NCBI GenBank assembly: GCA_934129745.1
Contig: CAKOWZ010000009.1
Location: 10,985-74,984, forward strand
Source of the DNA: an uncultured Clostridia bacterium
Lineage (GTDB): Bacteria > Bacillota > Clostridia > TANB77 > CAG-508
Length of the DNA: 64,000 bases
Reading direction: 5' to 3'
Both the position numbers and the translations under genes were made by a program. Within the stretch, counting starts at the first letter, position 1. Every line of letters starts with the position of its first letter. Below are positions 34,941-43,606 of this stretch, in pieces. The notes under the pieces were generated by a model, which searched no databases, had not been told where the DNA came from, and was given only the letters and a program-made list of their open reading frames with translations.

Positions 34941-36215
34941 ATGTTTACAGATTACGTCAAAATTTTAGTTAAATCAGGAGATGGTGGAGATGGAGCAATT
35001 TCATTTAGAAGAGAAAAATATGTAGCAGCAGGTGGACCTGATGGAGGAGATGGAGGAAAAGGTGGAGATGTATATTTCACAGTTGATCCAGACTCTAATA
35101 CATTAATTGATTTTAGATTTAAGAAAAAATTTAAAGCTGAAAATGGAAATAATGGTGAAGGTGCTAGAAGATATGGTAGAGGTGGAGAAGACCTTTATAT
35201 TAAAGTACCATTAGGAACAATAGTTAAAGATGCTGAAACAGGAGCAATTTTAGCTGATTTATGTAAAAAAGGACAAACTGAATTAGTATTTCCTGGTGGT
35301 AGAGGAGGTAAAGGAAATTCACATTTTGCCACATCAACAAGACAAGCACCACATTTTTCACAAGGTGGTGAAAAAGGAATTGAAAAAGAAGTGATTTTAG
35401 AATTAAAATTACTTGCAGATGTTGGTTTAATAGGATTTCCAAATGTTGGTAAATCAACATTTTTATCAACAGTAACATCAGCAACACCTAAAATTGCAGA
35501 TTATCATTTCACAACATTAGAACCAAATCTTGGAGTTGTAAAAAGTGAATATGGTGATAGTTTTGTAATAGCTGATATTCCTGGAATTATTGAAGGAGCA
35601 AGTCAAGGAACAGGATTAGGACTTCAATTTTTAAGACATATTGAAAGAACTAGGTTATTATTACATGTTATTGATGTTTCAGGTATTGAAGGAAGAAGAC
35701 CTGTACAAGATTTTGAAATTATTAATAATGAGTTAAAATCTTATAGTGAAAAATTAAGTACAAGAACACAAATAATAGTAGCTAGTAAAGCTGATTTAAT
35801 TCAAGATGAAGAATTATTTAATGAATTAGTTAAATTAGCAAAAGAGAAAAATATGAAATTATTTAAAATTTCATCAGTTACTGGTGAAGGTGTTAAAGAA
35901 TTACTTGATTATGTATCTGCAACATTGAAAACACTACCAAAGGAAGATTTAGTTGATGTTGAAGATATTAAAAAAGTATATACTTTAGAAGATAAAGAAG
36001 AATTCACATTAGAAAGAAAAGATGGGATATGGGTTGTTGAAGGACCAGGTGTTGAAAGAATTATGAGAAGAGTTAACTTAGATGATAATGAATCAATGCA
36101 TTATTTCCATAAATGTTTGGATAAGCTTGGAGTTAATCAAGCATTGAAAAAAGCAGGTGTAAAAGATGGAGATACAGTAAGTATTGATGGTTGGGAACTT
36201 GAGTGGTATGACTAA
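34941..36215 (+). CDS. obgE: GTPase Obg
   Basis: 424 residues. Residues 1-158 are the glycine-rich Obg fold (GGDGAISFRREKYVAAGGPDGGDGGKGGD). The GTPase domain has G1 GFPNVGKST (about 166-174), G3 DIPGIIEGA, and the NKxD-type motif SKAD. The C-terminal OCT domain (VYTLEDKEEFTLERKDGIWVVEGP) is typical of Gram-positive Obg. It couples 50S assembly to nutrient and stress signals and, in Bacillus, to sporulation. Located as usual after the rplU-rpmA locus. Confidence 0.97.
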   Translation: MFTDYVKILVKSGDGGDGAISFRREKYVAAGGPDGGDGGKGGDVYFTVDPDSNTLIDFRFKKKFKAENGNNGEGARRYGRGGEDLYIKVPLGTIVKDAETGAILADLCKKGQTELVFPGGRGGKGNSHFATSTRQAPHFSQGGEKGIEKEVILELKLLADVGLIGFPNVGKSTFLSTVTSATPKIADYHFTTLEPNLGVVKSEYGDSFVIADIPGIIEGASQGTGLGLQFLRHIERTRLLLHVIDVSGIEGRRPVQDFEIINNELKSYSEKLSTRTQIIVASKADLIQDEELFNELVKLAKEKNMKLFKISSVTGEGVKELLDYVSATLKTLPKEDLVDVEDIKKVYTLEDKEEFTLERKDGIWVVEGPGVERIMRRVNLDDNESMHYFHKCLDKLGVNQALKKAGVKDGDTVSIDGWELEWYD

Positions 36216-36265
36216 CCTTTACAATTTAATGTCGAATTTTGTTGGAAAAATATTTTAAAAAATAA

Positions 36266-36304
36266 AAACTTATGTTTGACAATTTTCTGTTTGTATGTTA
36301 TTAT
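36266..36304 (+). promoter_or_regulatory. lexA promoter with overlapping SOS-box-like site
   Basis: TTGACA (36276-36281), 17-nt spacer, TATTAT (36299-36304). AAAC-TTAT-GTTT (36266-36277) matches the GAAC-N4-GTTC pattern of Gram-positive LexA boxes in its inner bases and overlaps the -35 box, which would allow autorepression. Confidence 0.6.
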
Positions 36305-36337
36305 ATTAATAAGTTATGTGAAAGGAGTAATGTGGAG

Positions 36338-37054
36338 ATGGAAAATGAAAACAAAATAAAAAATGAGAATGAAGTTCAAGGAAAAACACGTAGAAAAAAA
36401 GGCTCAAAAGAGCTAAATAATAGAGAAAAAGATATTTTAAAATATATAGAAAAACAGGTTGAAGAACAAGGATATGCACCTTCTGTTAGGGAAATAGGAA
36501 AAGCAGTGGGACTAAGTTCAACTGCAACAGTACATTCATATTTATCAAAATTAGAAGAAAAAGGATACATAAAGAAAGAAACACAAAAAGGAAGAACATT
36601 AAGATTATTAAAAGGAACAGGAAAAAAAGAAAATAAATCAGATGAAAAAAATGATGAAAAAGCTTTTTATAGTGGAAGAGAACTAGTAAATGTTCCTGTT
36701 GTTGGAAAAATAACAGCTGGAGCTCCAATTTTAGCTGTTGAAAATGTAACTGATAGTTTCTTAATTCCAGTAGATTTTGTTGGAAATTCTGAAAGTTTCA
36801 TGTTAACAGTTAGTGGAGAAAGTATGATTGAAGCTGGAATCTTAGATGGAGATTATATATTAGTAAAAAGACAAAATGTAGCTAGAAATGGTGAAATAGT
36901 TGTTGCAATGATAGATGAAGAAGCAACAGTAAAAACATTTTTTAAAGAAAATGGACATGTTAGATTACAACCAGAAAATAGTTCAATGGAACCAATAATT
37001 GTTCCAGATTGTCAAATTTTAGGAAAAGTAGTTGGAGTATTTAGAAAATTATAA
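36338..37054 (+). CDS. lexA: SOS repressor LexA
   Basis: ATG 36338 is 10 nt after AAAGGAG; GTG 36332 is the alternative. The 238-residue protein has a K/N/E-rich N-terminal extension of about 25 residues before the winged helix (LNNREKDILKYIEKQVEEQGYAPSVREIGKAVGL). Self-cleavage occurs at the Ala-Gly of ITAGAPI, with catalytic Ser in VSGESMIEAG and Lys in EEATVKTF. Activated RecA triggers this cleavage and derepresses DNA repair genes. An autoregulatory box lies in the promoter. Confidence 0.95.
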   Translation: MENENKIKNENEVQGKTRRKKGSKELNNREKDILKYIEKQVEEQGYAPSVREIGKAVGLSSTATVHSYLSKLEEKGYIKKETQKGRTLRLLKGTGKKENKSDEKNDEKAFYSGRELVNVPVVGKITAGAPILAVENVTDSFLIPVDFVGNSESFMLTVSGESMIEAGILDGDYILVKRQNVARNGEIVVAMIDEEATVKTFFKENGHVRLQPENSSMEPIIVPDCQILGKVVGVFRKL

Positions 37055-37101
37055 TTTATAAATTTTATGGCGAAATTTTATAAAGGAAAAGAGGAAGTAG
37101 A

Positions 37102-37563
37102 ATGAAAAGAATGAAAACATTTCTTATGTATTTAATATTACTTATTGCTTTTTATGTGTTCAGTAATTTAATGATAAATGCATTTTTAAAAGTATCATAT
37201 TATGATATGCATAATTATGAAATAAATGTAGATAACTTATTTGTTGATGTAAGTGAAGCAAAAGCATCAAGAAGAAATGGTCATATATATGGAATTATAA
37301 AAAACAATGGAGATATTACAATTGAAAATAAATATTTAAAAGTTAGTTTATTATCTAAAAATGAAGTAACAATGGGAGAAAAATACATTAAAATAGATAA
37401 AATTGAGCCAGAACAATTACGAAAATTTGAATTAAATTTTGATGAAGATAATGTTAAAACTTTTAAAATTGAAATGGTTGATACTAAACCAGAAGAAGAA
37501 GATTTTTCAGAATTAATTAAAACAAATGCAAAAGATTTAATTAATCAAACTAAAACAAAATAA
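37102..37563 (+). CDS. Membrane-anchored FxLYD-like protein
   Basis: 153 residues behind AAAGAGGAAG. One N-terminal membrane helix (MKTFLMYLILLIAFYVFSNLMINAF) anchors an extracytoplasmic beta-sandwich: GHIYGIIKNNGDITIENKYLKVSLLSKN resembles FxLYD-type domains, which begin with a GxVxN pattern. The C-terminal 30 residues are acidic, then K/T-rich. Function unknown. It follows lexA by 47 bp and ends in a strong terminator, so it may be co-transcribed with lexA; SOS control would then extend to it. Confidence 0.6.
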   Translation: MKRMKTFLMYLILLIAFYVFSNLMINAFLKVSYYDMHNYEINVDNLFVDVSEAKASRRNGHIYGIIKNNGDITIENKYLKVSLLSKNEVTMGEKYIKIDKIEPEQLRKFELNFDEDNVKTFKIEMVDTKPEEEDFSELIKTNAKDLINQTKTK

Positions 37564-37605
37564 ATAAAATACAAAAACTAGTAATAAATGAGAAATAAAT
37601 GTAGC

Positions 37606-37650
37606 AAAATATATTAGTAATTAAAATTGATTTACTAATATATTTTTTTT
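37606..37650 (+). terminator. Terminator
   Basis: AAAATATATTAGTAA (37606-37620) pairs perfectly with TTACTAATATATTTT (37632-37646), then TTTT. Confidence 0.85.
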
Positions 37651-37660
37651 ATTTAAAACA

Positions 37661-37689
37661 TTGCTATTTTAAATGAAATGTAATATAAT
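37661..37689 (+). promoter_or_regulatory. Promoter of the mreB-like gene
   Basis: TTGCTA (37661-37666), 17-nt spacer, TATAAT (37684-37689), 54 bp before the start codon. Confidence 0.7.
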
Positions 37690-37743
37690 CGTAAAGTAAA
37701 TGAAATAATTACGTAATATTTTAGTAAGAAGGGAAGATAGTAT

Positions 37744-38733
37744 ATGTTTAATTGGGGGCAAGATATAGGTATAGATTTAGGAACTGCAACAGTAATTGCA
37801 TATGTAAAAGGAAAAGGAATTGTACTTAGAGAACCTTCTGTTGTTGCAGTAGACAGTAATAATGGTGAAGTACTAGCAGTAGGAAAAGAAGCAAGAAAAA
37901 TGTTGGGAAGAACACCAGGAAATATTGTAGCAACAAGACCATTACGTGAAGGAGTAATATCTAATTATACAGTAACAGAAAAAATGTTAAAATATTTCAT
38001 AAATAAAGTATGTGGAAGATTTGTGTTTGCACCAAGAATAATGATATGTATACCATCAAGAGTTACAGAAGTTGAAAAAAAAGCTGTAATAGATGCTGCA
38101 ACACAAGCAGGAGCACGAAAAGTCTATTTAATAGAAGAACCAATAGCAGCTGCAATAGGTGCTGGTATTGATATATCAAAACCATGTGGAAATATGGTTG
38201 TTGATATAGGAGGAGGAACAACAGATATAGCTGTAATTTCTCTTGGAGGTTCAGTTACAAGCACATCTTTAAAAGTTGCAGGAGACAAATTTGATGAATA
38301 TATTATAAAATATATAAAGAAAAAATATAATGTAATAATAGGAGAAAGAACAGCAGAAGATTTAAAAGTAAACATAGGATGTGTATATCCTAAAATGCAA
38401 GATGTTGAAATGGATATTAGAGGAAGAGATTTATTAGATGGTTTACCTAAAACTATAACAATTCATTCAAGTGAAATGCTTGAAGCTATGATAGAACCAG
38501 CATTAATGATTGTAGATGCTGTACATTCAGTATTAGAAAAAACACCACCAGAATTAGCAGCAGATATAAGTGACAGAGGAATTTATATGACAGGTGGAGG
38601 ATGTTTAGTTGATGGACTTGATAAATTATTACAAGAAAAAACAGGTATAAATGTTATGATTGCACAAGATACAGTATCATGTGTTGCATTAGGAACAGGT
38701 AAAGCACTAGATAATTTAGATTCATTAAAATAA
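37744..38733 (+). CDS. mreB: Actin-like cell-shape protein MreB/Mbl
   Basis: 329 residues, actin fold. Phosphate-binding loops GIDLGTATVIAYV (about 9-21) and MVVDIGGGTTDIAVISLGG, and adenosine loop YMTGGGCLVDGLDKLL, are all intact. MreB filaments guide peptidoglycan synthases along the cell circumference. No mreC or mreD follows; the gene is solitary, which fits an Mbl or MreB-H-like paralogue rather than the main mreBCD copy. Own promoter at 37661. Confidence 0.93.
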   Translation: MFNWGQDIGIDLGTATVIAYVKGKGIVLREPSVVAVDSNNGEVLAVGKEARKMLGRTPGNIVATRPLREGVISNYTVTEKMLKYFINKVCGRFVFAPRIMICIPSRVTEVEKKAVIDAATQAGARKVYLIEEPIAAAIGAGIDISKPCGNMVVDIGGGTTDIAVISLGGSVTSTSLKVAGDKFDEYIIKYIKKKYNVIIGERTAEDLKVNIGCVYPKMQDVEMDIRGRDLLDGLPKTITIHSSEMLEAMIEPALMIVDAVHSVLEKTPPELAADISDRGIYMTGGGCLVDGLDKLLQEKTGINVMIAQDTVSCVALGTGKALDNLDSLK

Positions 38734-38787
38734 TAAAATAAAAAAAGATATAGATATTATAAAAAATAATTAAAAAATATAAAATCC

Positions 38788-38816
38788 TTGAATTAAATTT
38801 TTATTAAGTATATAAT
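38788..38816 (+). promoter_or_regulatory. Promoter of the first acyl ligase gene
   Basis: TTGAAT (38788-38793), 17-nt spacer, TATAAT (38811-38816). Confidence 0.65.
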
Positions 38817-38850
38817 TATTCAAGTACAAATAGAAAATGGAGGAATAAAA

Positions 38851-40719
38851 GTGAGAATATTAAGAGATTTTAAAGTTCCAGATTTCAAATTCCCAAAATT
38901 TAAAATGGATGGTTTATCAGATATTGAGGAAATGAATGTAGATTATGAATCAATAAAAAAAGAACAAGAAAGTAAAAATAAAAAAAATAGTAAAGTATAT
39001 GAAGCAACTGCTTTTAAAACAATAAAAGAAGTTTTTGAACAATCAACAACAAAATATGCTGAAAATACTTGTATCTTAGAAAAATTTAATAATAAAGAAC
39101 CATTTAAAGAAATTAAATATAAAGAATTTAGAAGTGATGTTATTTCTTTAGGAACAGCTTTAAATGATTATTTAAAAATAAAAGATACACGTGTAATAAT
39201 AATAGGTGAAAATACTTATCATTGGTATGTGTCTTATATGACAATGTTATGTGGTAGTGGTATTGCAGTTCCAGTTGATAAAGAACTTCCAGAAAATGAA
39301 ATTATAAATGTAATAAATAGGTCTAGAGCAACAGCTGTTATTTATTCAACAAAAAAGAAAGAAGTTATTGATAAAATAAGAGAAAGTAATGCATCAAATG
39401 CTAAATATTTTATTCAAATGAATTCAGATGATGAATTAAAAGGTAATACTGTAGGATTGAATTATTTGATTAAACAGGGAAATATTTTAATAAATAATGG
39501 TAATGATTCATTTATGAAAATAGAAATTGATCCTGAAGAATTTAAAGTATTAATATTTACATCAGGAACTACATCAAATTCAAAAGGTGTTATGATATGT
39601 AATAGAAATTTAGCACAAAATATAAATGCATGTACAGCATATGTAAACTTATATCCTTCAGATAGATTGATGTCAATTTTACCATTACACCATACATATG
39701 AATCAACAATAGGATTTTTATATCCTTTTGCAATGGGAGCTTCTATAAGTGTTTGCCAAGGATTAAGATATATAGTTCCAGATTTACAAGAAACAAAACC
39801 AACAGCACTTTTAACAGTACCTCTATTAGTAGAAAATCTATATAAAAAAATAAATGCAAATATTAAAAAAAGTAAAAAAGAAGGAATGGTTAATTCAATG
39901 ATACATATTACTAATGCTTTAAAAGGTGTTGGTATAGATATTAAAAGAAAAGTGTTTGCAGAAATACATGAAAACCTAGGTGGAAACTTAAGAATAATAG
40001 TTTCAGCTGCAGCACCAATTGATAAAAAAATTGGAAAATGGTTAGAAGACATAGGAATTACTTTTTTACAAGGATATGGATTAACAGAAACAGCACCAAT
40101 TTCAGCCCTAACACCAGAGTTTAAGACAAAAGTAGGTTCTGCTGGAAAAGCAGTAATATGTGCAGATATAAAAATAGATAATCCAAATGAAAAAGGTGAA
40201 GGAGAAGTATTAATCAAAAGTGAAACATTAATGCTTGGATATTATGAAGATGAACAAGCAACTAATGATGTAATGGAAGATGGATATTTCCATTCAGGTG
40301 ATATTGGATATTTAGATGATGAAGGATTTTTATATATTACAGGAAGATGTAAAAATGTAATAGTAACACAAAATGGAAAAAATATTTATCCAGAAGAAAT
40401 TGAGTTATTATTAAATGATATACCAGAAATAAAAGAATCAATGGTTTATGGAAAACAAGATAAAGAAAAGAAAAATGAAAAAGAATTAGTAATTACAGCA
40501 AAAATTATACCTGAATATACAGAAATTGAGAAAAATTATGGAAAAGATTTAACACCAGAACAAATACATGATATTATTTGGGAAAAAGTAAAAGAAGTAA
40601 ATAGAAAATTAACATCTTATAAAGCTATAAAAAAATTAGAAATTAAACAAGATGAATTTGAAAAAACAACTACAATGAAAATTAAACGTTATGTTGAAAT
40701 AAAAAAAGATGAACAATAA
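38851..40719 (+). CDS. AMP-forming acyl-CoA ligase (long-chain type), copy 1
   Basis: GTG start behind GGAGGAA; 622 residues. ANL-superfamily motifs: P-loop FTSGTTSNSKGVM (about 233-245), GYGLTETAPIS (about 409-419), the hinge region YFHSGDIGYLDDEGFLYITGRCKN, and a C-terminal catalytic Lys in FEKTTTMKIKRY. Such enzymes activate fatty acids as adenylates and pass them to CoA or ACP. A basic N-terminal stretch (DFKVPDFKFPKFKMDG) may contact membrane. A relative lies at 46447. No fatty-acid oxidation genes are near, so a role in lipid salvage is a guess. Confidence 0.88.
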   Translation: MRILRDFKVPDFKFPKFKMDGLSDIEEMNVDYESIKKEQESKNKKNSKVYEATAFKTIKEVFEQSTTKYAENTCILEKFNNKEPFKEIKYKEFRSDVISLGTALNDYLKIKDTRVIIIGENTYHWYVSYMTMLCGSGIAVPVDKELPENEIINVINRSRATAVIYSTKKKEVIDKIRESNASNAKYFIQMNSDDELKGNTVGLNYLIKQGNILINNGNDSFMKIEIDPEEFKVLIFTSGTTSNSKGVMICNRNLAQNINACTAYVNLYPSDRLMSILPLHHTYESTIGFLYPFAMGASISVCQGLRYIVPDLQETKPTALLTVPLLVENLYKKINANIKKSKKEGMVNSMIHITNALKGVGIDIKRKVFAEIHENLGGNLRIIVSAAAPIDKKIGKWLEDIGITFLQGYGLTETAPISALTPEFKTKVGSAGKAVICADIKIDNPNEKGEGEVLIKSETLMLGYYEDEQATNDVMEDGYFHSGDIGYLDDEGFLYITGRCKNVIVTQNGKNIYPEEIELLLNDIPEIKESMVYGKQDKEKKNEKELVITAKIIPEYTEIEKNYGKDLTPEQIHDIIWEKVKEVNRKLTSYKAIKKLEIKQDEFEKTTTMKIKRYVEIKKDEQ

Positions 40720-40831
40720 AAAATTACATAAGAATGATTAGTATTATACATTTTATGATAAAATATATGTAAATTATAGTAATGTAACATTTCTGTAATA
40801 AAAATGACATAAAAAAGAAAAATAAATAATA

Positions 40832-40860
40832 TTGTAGAAATAAGCAAATTGATGTATAAT
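40832..40860 (+). promoter_or_regulatory. Promoter of the gene at 40906
   Basis: TTGTAG (40832-40837), 17-nt spacer, TATAAT (40855-40860), 45 bp before the start. Confidence 0.65.
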
Positions 40861-40905
40861 AATATTGTAAATAAATATACTTAGGATAAAGGAGGGAAAC
40901 TTACA

Positions 40906-41784
40906 ATGTCTAAATCTGACATGGTAAACGTAAAAATGGTAATAACTGAAGAAAAAATATTGGCTAATATTGAAAAAGTTCAAAAAATGATAAATCCAAA
41001 TAGCAAAAAACAAATAGTCCAATTAGAAGAAGACAGCTATTTTAAGGATTTGATTGAATCAATAAAAACATATTTAACTGAATATCCAGAAAAAGAAGAT
41101 TTCCCTAAGGATGTATATGATGCAGCATATGAATTAGTAGAATATGCAACATCTCAATTCGAAGAAAATACAAAATTGATTGAAGATTTAATAAGACAAA
41201 GAGAAAAAAATATATCACTTGCAGCTGATTTAAAAGATACACTTCATGCAGTAGAAAATAAAGATTCAGATTGGAAAAAAAGAGTACAAGAATTGTCAAT
41301 CGGAGATTATTCTGAAGAAATAATAGATACATTAGGACAAATGGGAAGAGCAAAAAGTAATAAAACAGAAAACTATTTAGAGGCATTAAAAACAGTTAAT
41401 ACAAAAATAGCAAACCTAGAATCAAATTTGCATATAGAAATAGATATGGAAAGAATTGAAGACAGGTCTAAAGCATTGAGTTATATAGGAATTGAAATTG
41501 CAGATGCACTTAAAGAAATTCCTGTTCCACAAGAAAAAATGGAACAAATTGCGCTTGAAGATGCAAAAAATGTAGAAAATTCTGAACAACAAAATAATGA
41601 ATATATAGAAGAATATGAAGATAACCAATATTATGAAGATACTAGATTTGATGTTAAACCATCTTTATGGGAAAGAATTAAAAATATGAAAATTATTAAA
41701 ACTATAAGATATTTAATGAAAATTAAAGTAGTTTTAGAATTACCTGCACTTCCAGAGGGAAAAGTAGAACAACATCAACATTAA
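40906..41784 (+). CDS. Hypothetical coiled-coil protein
   Basis: 292 residues behind AAAGGAGGG, not recognised. It is mainly helical and charged; residues about 80-190 (EENTKLIEDLIRQREKN, LADLKDTLHAVENKDSDW, LEALKTVNTKIANLESN) suggest coiled coil. A Glu/Tyr-rich linker (NEYIEEYEDNQYYED, about 226-240) leads to a short basic C-terminal helix (WERIKNMKIIKTIRYLMKIK) that could lie on the membrane or bind nucleic acid, and a His-ending tail. No signal peptide or enzyme motif. Own promoter and strong terminator show a single-gene unit. Confidence 0.6.
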   Translation: MSKSDMVNVKMVITEEKILANIEKVQKMINPNSKKQIVQLEEDSYFKDLIESIKTYLTEYPEKEDFPKDVYDAAYELVEYATSQFEENTKLIEDLIRQREKNISLAADLKDTLHAVENKDSDWKKRVQELSIGDYSEEIIDTLGQMGRAKSNKTENYLEALKTVNTKIANLESNLHIEIDMERIEDRSKALSYIGIEIADALKEIPVPQEKMEQIALEDAKNVENSEQQNNEYIEEYEDNQYYEDTRFDVKPSLWERIKNMKIIKTIRYLMKIKVVLELPALPEGKVEQHQH

Positions 41785-41796
41785 AATGGATAGTGT

Positions 41797-41840
41797 AAAA
41801 GGACTGTCTTTACAATAATAATAAAGACAGTTCTTTTAAT
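41797..41840 (+). terminator. Terminator
   Basis: AAAAGGACTGTCTTTA (41797-41812) pairs with TAAAGACAGTTCTTTT (41822-41837) with one G-U. The rest of the gap up to the tRNA promoter (41841-42062) has no gene I can support. Confidence 0.85.
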
Positions 41841-42062
41841 TATAGTGAAGTCATTAAAAAGTGGAGAAGGTGCAGAAACAAGCACATTACAGGTTAAATC
41901 AGTAATTGATTCTATAAATAAAAACAAATATACATAAGTGTAACATAGATAAGCAATTAAAATAACGAAAATTTGTGAAATTTTGTTTGAAAGTAAAAAA
42001 TGGTAAATTGAAAAAGTAAATTCCATTTTTCAATAAAAAATAAAAAAAATTTTAAAAAATGC

Positions 42063-42091
42063 TTGACAATGTAATTAGTTTATTATATACT
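42063..42091 (+). promoter_or_regulatory. Promoter of the tRNA pair
   Basis: TTGACA (42063-42068), 17-nt spacer, TATACT (42086-42091), 20 bp before the tRNA. Confidence 0.8.
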
Positions 42092-42111
42092 TACTACTGT
42101 TGAAACAACAC

Positions 42112-42188
42112 GCGCCCTTAGCTCAGTTGGTCAGAGCAACCGGCTCATAACCGGTGGGTCCTAGGTTCGAATCCTAGAGGGCGCACCA
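42112..42188 (+). tRNA. tRNA-Met (CAT anticodon)
   Basis: 77 nt with encoded CCA. Perfect acceptor stem GCGCCCT/AGGGCGC, D-arm AGCTCAGTTGGTCAGAGC, anticodon loop CTCATAA (anticodon CAT at 42146-42148), T-arm CTAGG/TTCGAAT/CCTAG. G1-C72 pairing and the lack of the GGG/CCC anticodon-stem pattern argue against an initiator. Elongator Met is likely; tRNA-Ile2 with lysidine cannot be excluded. Confidence 0.95.
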
Positions 42189-42189
42189 T

Positions 42190-42219
42190 TTAAGAGTGAA
42201 GATTTACATTCACTCTTAA
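42190..42219 (+). other. Hairpin between the two tRNAs
   Basis: TTAAGAGTGAA (42190-42200) pairs perfectly with TTCACTCTTAA (42209-42219). It lies directly after the CCA of tRNA-Met and has no T-run, so it is probably a processing signal or a partial terminator in a shared precursor. Confidence 0.5.
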
Positions 42220-42234
42220 TAATTAAATATTTTT

Positions 42235-42320
42235 GGGTAGTTGGGTGAGTGGCTAAAACCATCAGACTGTAAATCTGACCTCTTTTGAGTTCCCTGGTTC
42301 GAATCCAGGACTGCCCACCA
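42235..42320 (+). tRNA. tRNA-Tyr (GTA anticodon)
   Basis: 86 nt, class II. Acceptor stem GGGTAGT/ACTGCCC (one G-U), anticodon loop CTGTAAA (GTA at 42269-42271), long variable arm CTC-TTTT-GAG, T-arm CCTGG/TTCGAAT/CCAGG, encoded CCA. Confidence 0.97.
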
Positions 42321-42322
42321 TA

Positions 42323-42355
42323 AAAACTGTAATGTGTAAACATTACAGTTTTTTT
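42323..42355 (+). terminator. Terminator after the tRNAs
   Basis: AAAACTGTAATG (42323-42334) pairs with CATTACAGTTTT (42341-42352), then TTT. Confidence 0.85.
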
Positions 42356-42450
42356 GCAGTATATTAAAAAAATAAACAAAAGGAGTAAAAATGTTATTTA
42401 ATACAAATAAAAACATATTAAGTATATGTGAAAAATATAAAAATATAGAG

Positions 42451-42478
42451 TTGTATTTTAAACTAACTGTGATATAAT
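42451..42478 (+). promoter_or_regulatory. Promoter of exoA
   Basis: TTGTAT (42451-42456), 16-nt spacer, TATAAT (42473-42478). Confidence 0.55.
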
Positions 42479-42541
42479 CATATGTGAAATAATATAAAAC
42501 AAGTTCCAAACAAAAGAGGAATAAGTAGGAAGGAGAAATAA

Positions 42542-43294
42542 ATGAAAATAATATCATGGAATGTAGCAGGATTTAGAGCATGTTTAAAAAAAGGCTTTGA
42601 TGAATTTTTTAAAGAAATAAATGCAGATATATTTTGTATTCAAGAATCAAAAGTATTACCAGAACAATTTGATTATAAGCCAAAAGGATATTATCAATAT
42701 TTAAATCCAGCAGAAAGAAAAGGATATTCAGGTACATTGGTATATACAAAAATAAAACCATTAAATATAACATATGGAATTGGAATTGAAGAACATGACC
42801 ATGAAGGTAGAGTTATAACAATGGAATTTGAAAAATGTTATATTGTGACAGTATATGTTCCAAATGTAAAAAGAGAATTATCACGATTAGATTATAGAAT
42901 GGTTTGGGAAGATGATTTTAGAAAATATTTAAAAAAATTGGAAAAATCGAAACCAGTAATTGTATGTGGTGATATGAATGTTGCACATAAGGAAATAGAT
43001 TTGAAAAATGCAAAGGCCAATAGAGGTAATGCTGGATTTACAGACGAAGAACGCGGGAAGTTTACAGAATTATTGAATTCAGGATTTATAGATACTTTTA
43101 GGTATTTTAATCCAGATAAAGAACAATATTCATGGTGGAGTTATATGGGAAAAGCTAGAGAAAAAAATGTTGGCTGGAGAATTGATTATTTTATTGTTTC
43201 TAAAAGTATTATAAATAAAGTTTCTAATGCTGTTATTTATGATCAAATTATGGGGAGTGATCATTGTCCTATTGGATTGGATTTGAAACTATAA
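42542..43294 (+). CDS. exoA: Exodeoxyribonuclease III / AP endonuclease
   Basis: 250 residues, exonuclease-endonuclease-phosphatase fold. Catalytic elements: SWNVAGFRA, metal-binding Glu in FCIQESK, YVPNVKRELSRLDYR, GDMNVAHKEIDLKN, WRIDYF, and the terminal Asp-His in GSDHCPIGLDL. It cuts DNA 5' of abasic sites in base-excision repair and removes 3' blocks. Behind AGAAGGAG. The last codons overlap the beginning of a 20-bp tandem repeat array. Confidence 0.95.
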   Translation: MKIISWNVAGFRACLKKGFDEFFKEINADIFCIQESKVLPEQFDYKPKGYYQYLNPAERKGYSGTLVYTKIKPLNITYGIGIEEHDHEGRVITMEFEKCYIVTVYVPNVKRELSRLDYRMVWEDDFRKYLKKLEKSKPVIVCGDMNVAHKEIDLKNAKANRGNAGFTDEERGKFTELLNSGFIDTFRYFNPDKEQYSWWSYMGKAREKNVGWRIDYFIVSKSIINKVSNAVIYDQIMGSDHCPIGLDLKL

Positions 43295-43475
43295 AATCAT
43301 ATTAGAAATAATAGAATTAGATTTGAGACTATAAAATTATATTGAAATTATAGAATTCGATTGAAAACTATGAAATCAAATTAAAAATTAAATTAAAAAT
43401 TACAAAATTAAATTAGAAACTACAAAATTGAATTAAAAATTATAAAATCTGATTTAAATTTATAAAATAAAAAAA
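43285..43475 (+). repeat. Degenerate 20-bp tandem repeat array
   Basis: About nine and a half units of the form GAAACTATAAAATTAAATTA: 43285, 43305, 43325, 43345 (19 bp), 43364, 43384 (12 bp), 43396, 43416, 43436 and 43456. Units are adjacent with no spacers. The array begins inside the last codons of exoA and fills most of the gene-free gap up to mgtA (43607); after 43476 only AT-rich sequence remains. Confidence 0.75.
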
Positions 43476-43606
43476 CAAGATTTAACTAATTAATAAAATC
43501 AATTTAATAATTAAAAATTAAAAATTTAAAAATAAAACAAATAGACTTAAATTAAAAATAATGGGAATACTAAAATTAAAATTATGAAAAAAGGTGACAA
43601 AAGAAA

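Noticed and set aside
39462..40217. Minus-strand ORF of 251 codons within the first acyl ligase
   Set aside because: Antisense shadow of the ANL motifs on the plus strand; no binding site.
42161..42379. Minus-strand ORF reading through the two tRNA genes (SWIRTRELK, PSRIRT)
   Set aside because: It is the antisense reading of tRNA-Met and tRNA-Tyr, a known artefact of tRNA genes in databases; no binding site or codon bias.
43285..43475. Array considered as a CRISPR
   Set aside because: Units of 20 bp are directly adjacent with no spacers and are degenerate; no cas genes nearby.
43295..43606. M-box magnesium riboswitch before mgtA
   Set aside because: The gap is AT-rich tandem repeat without the GC-rich stems such a riboswitch needs.
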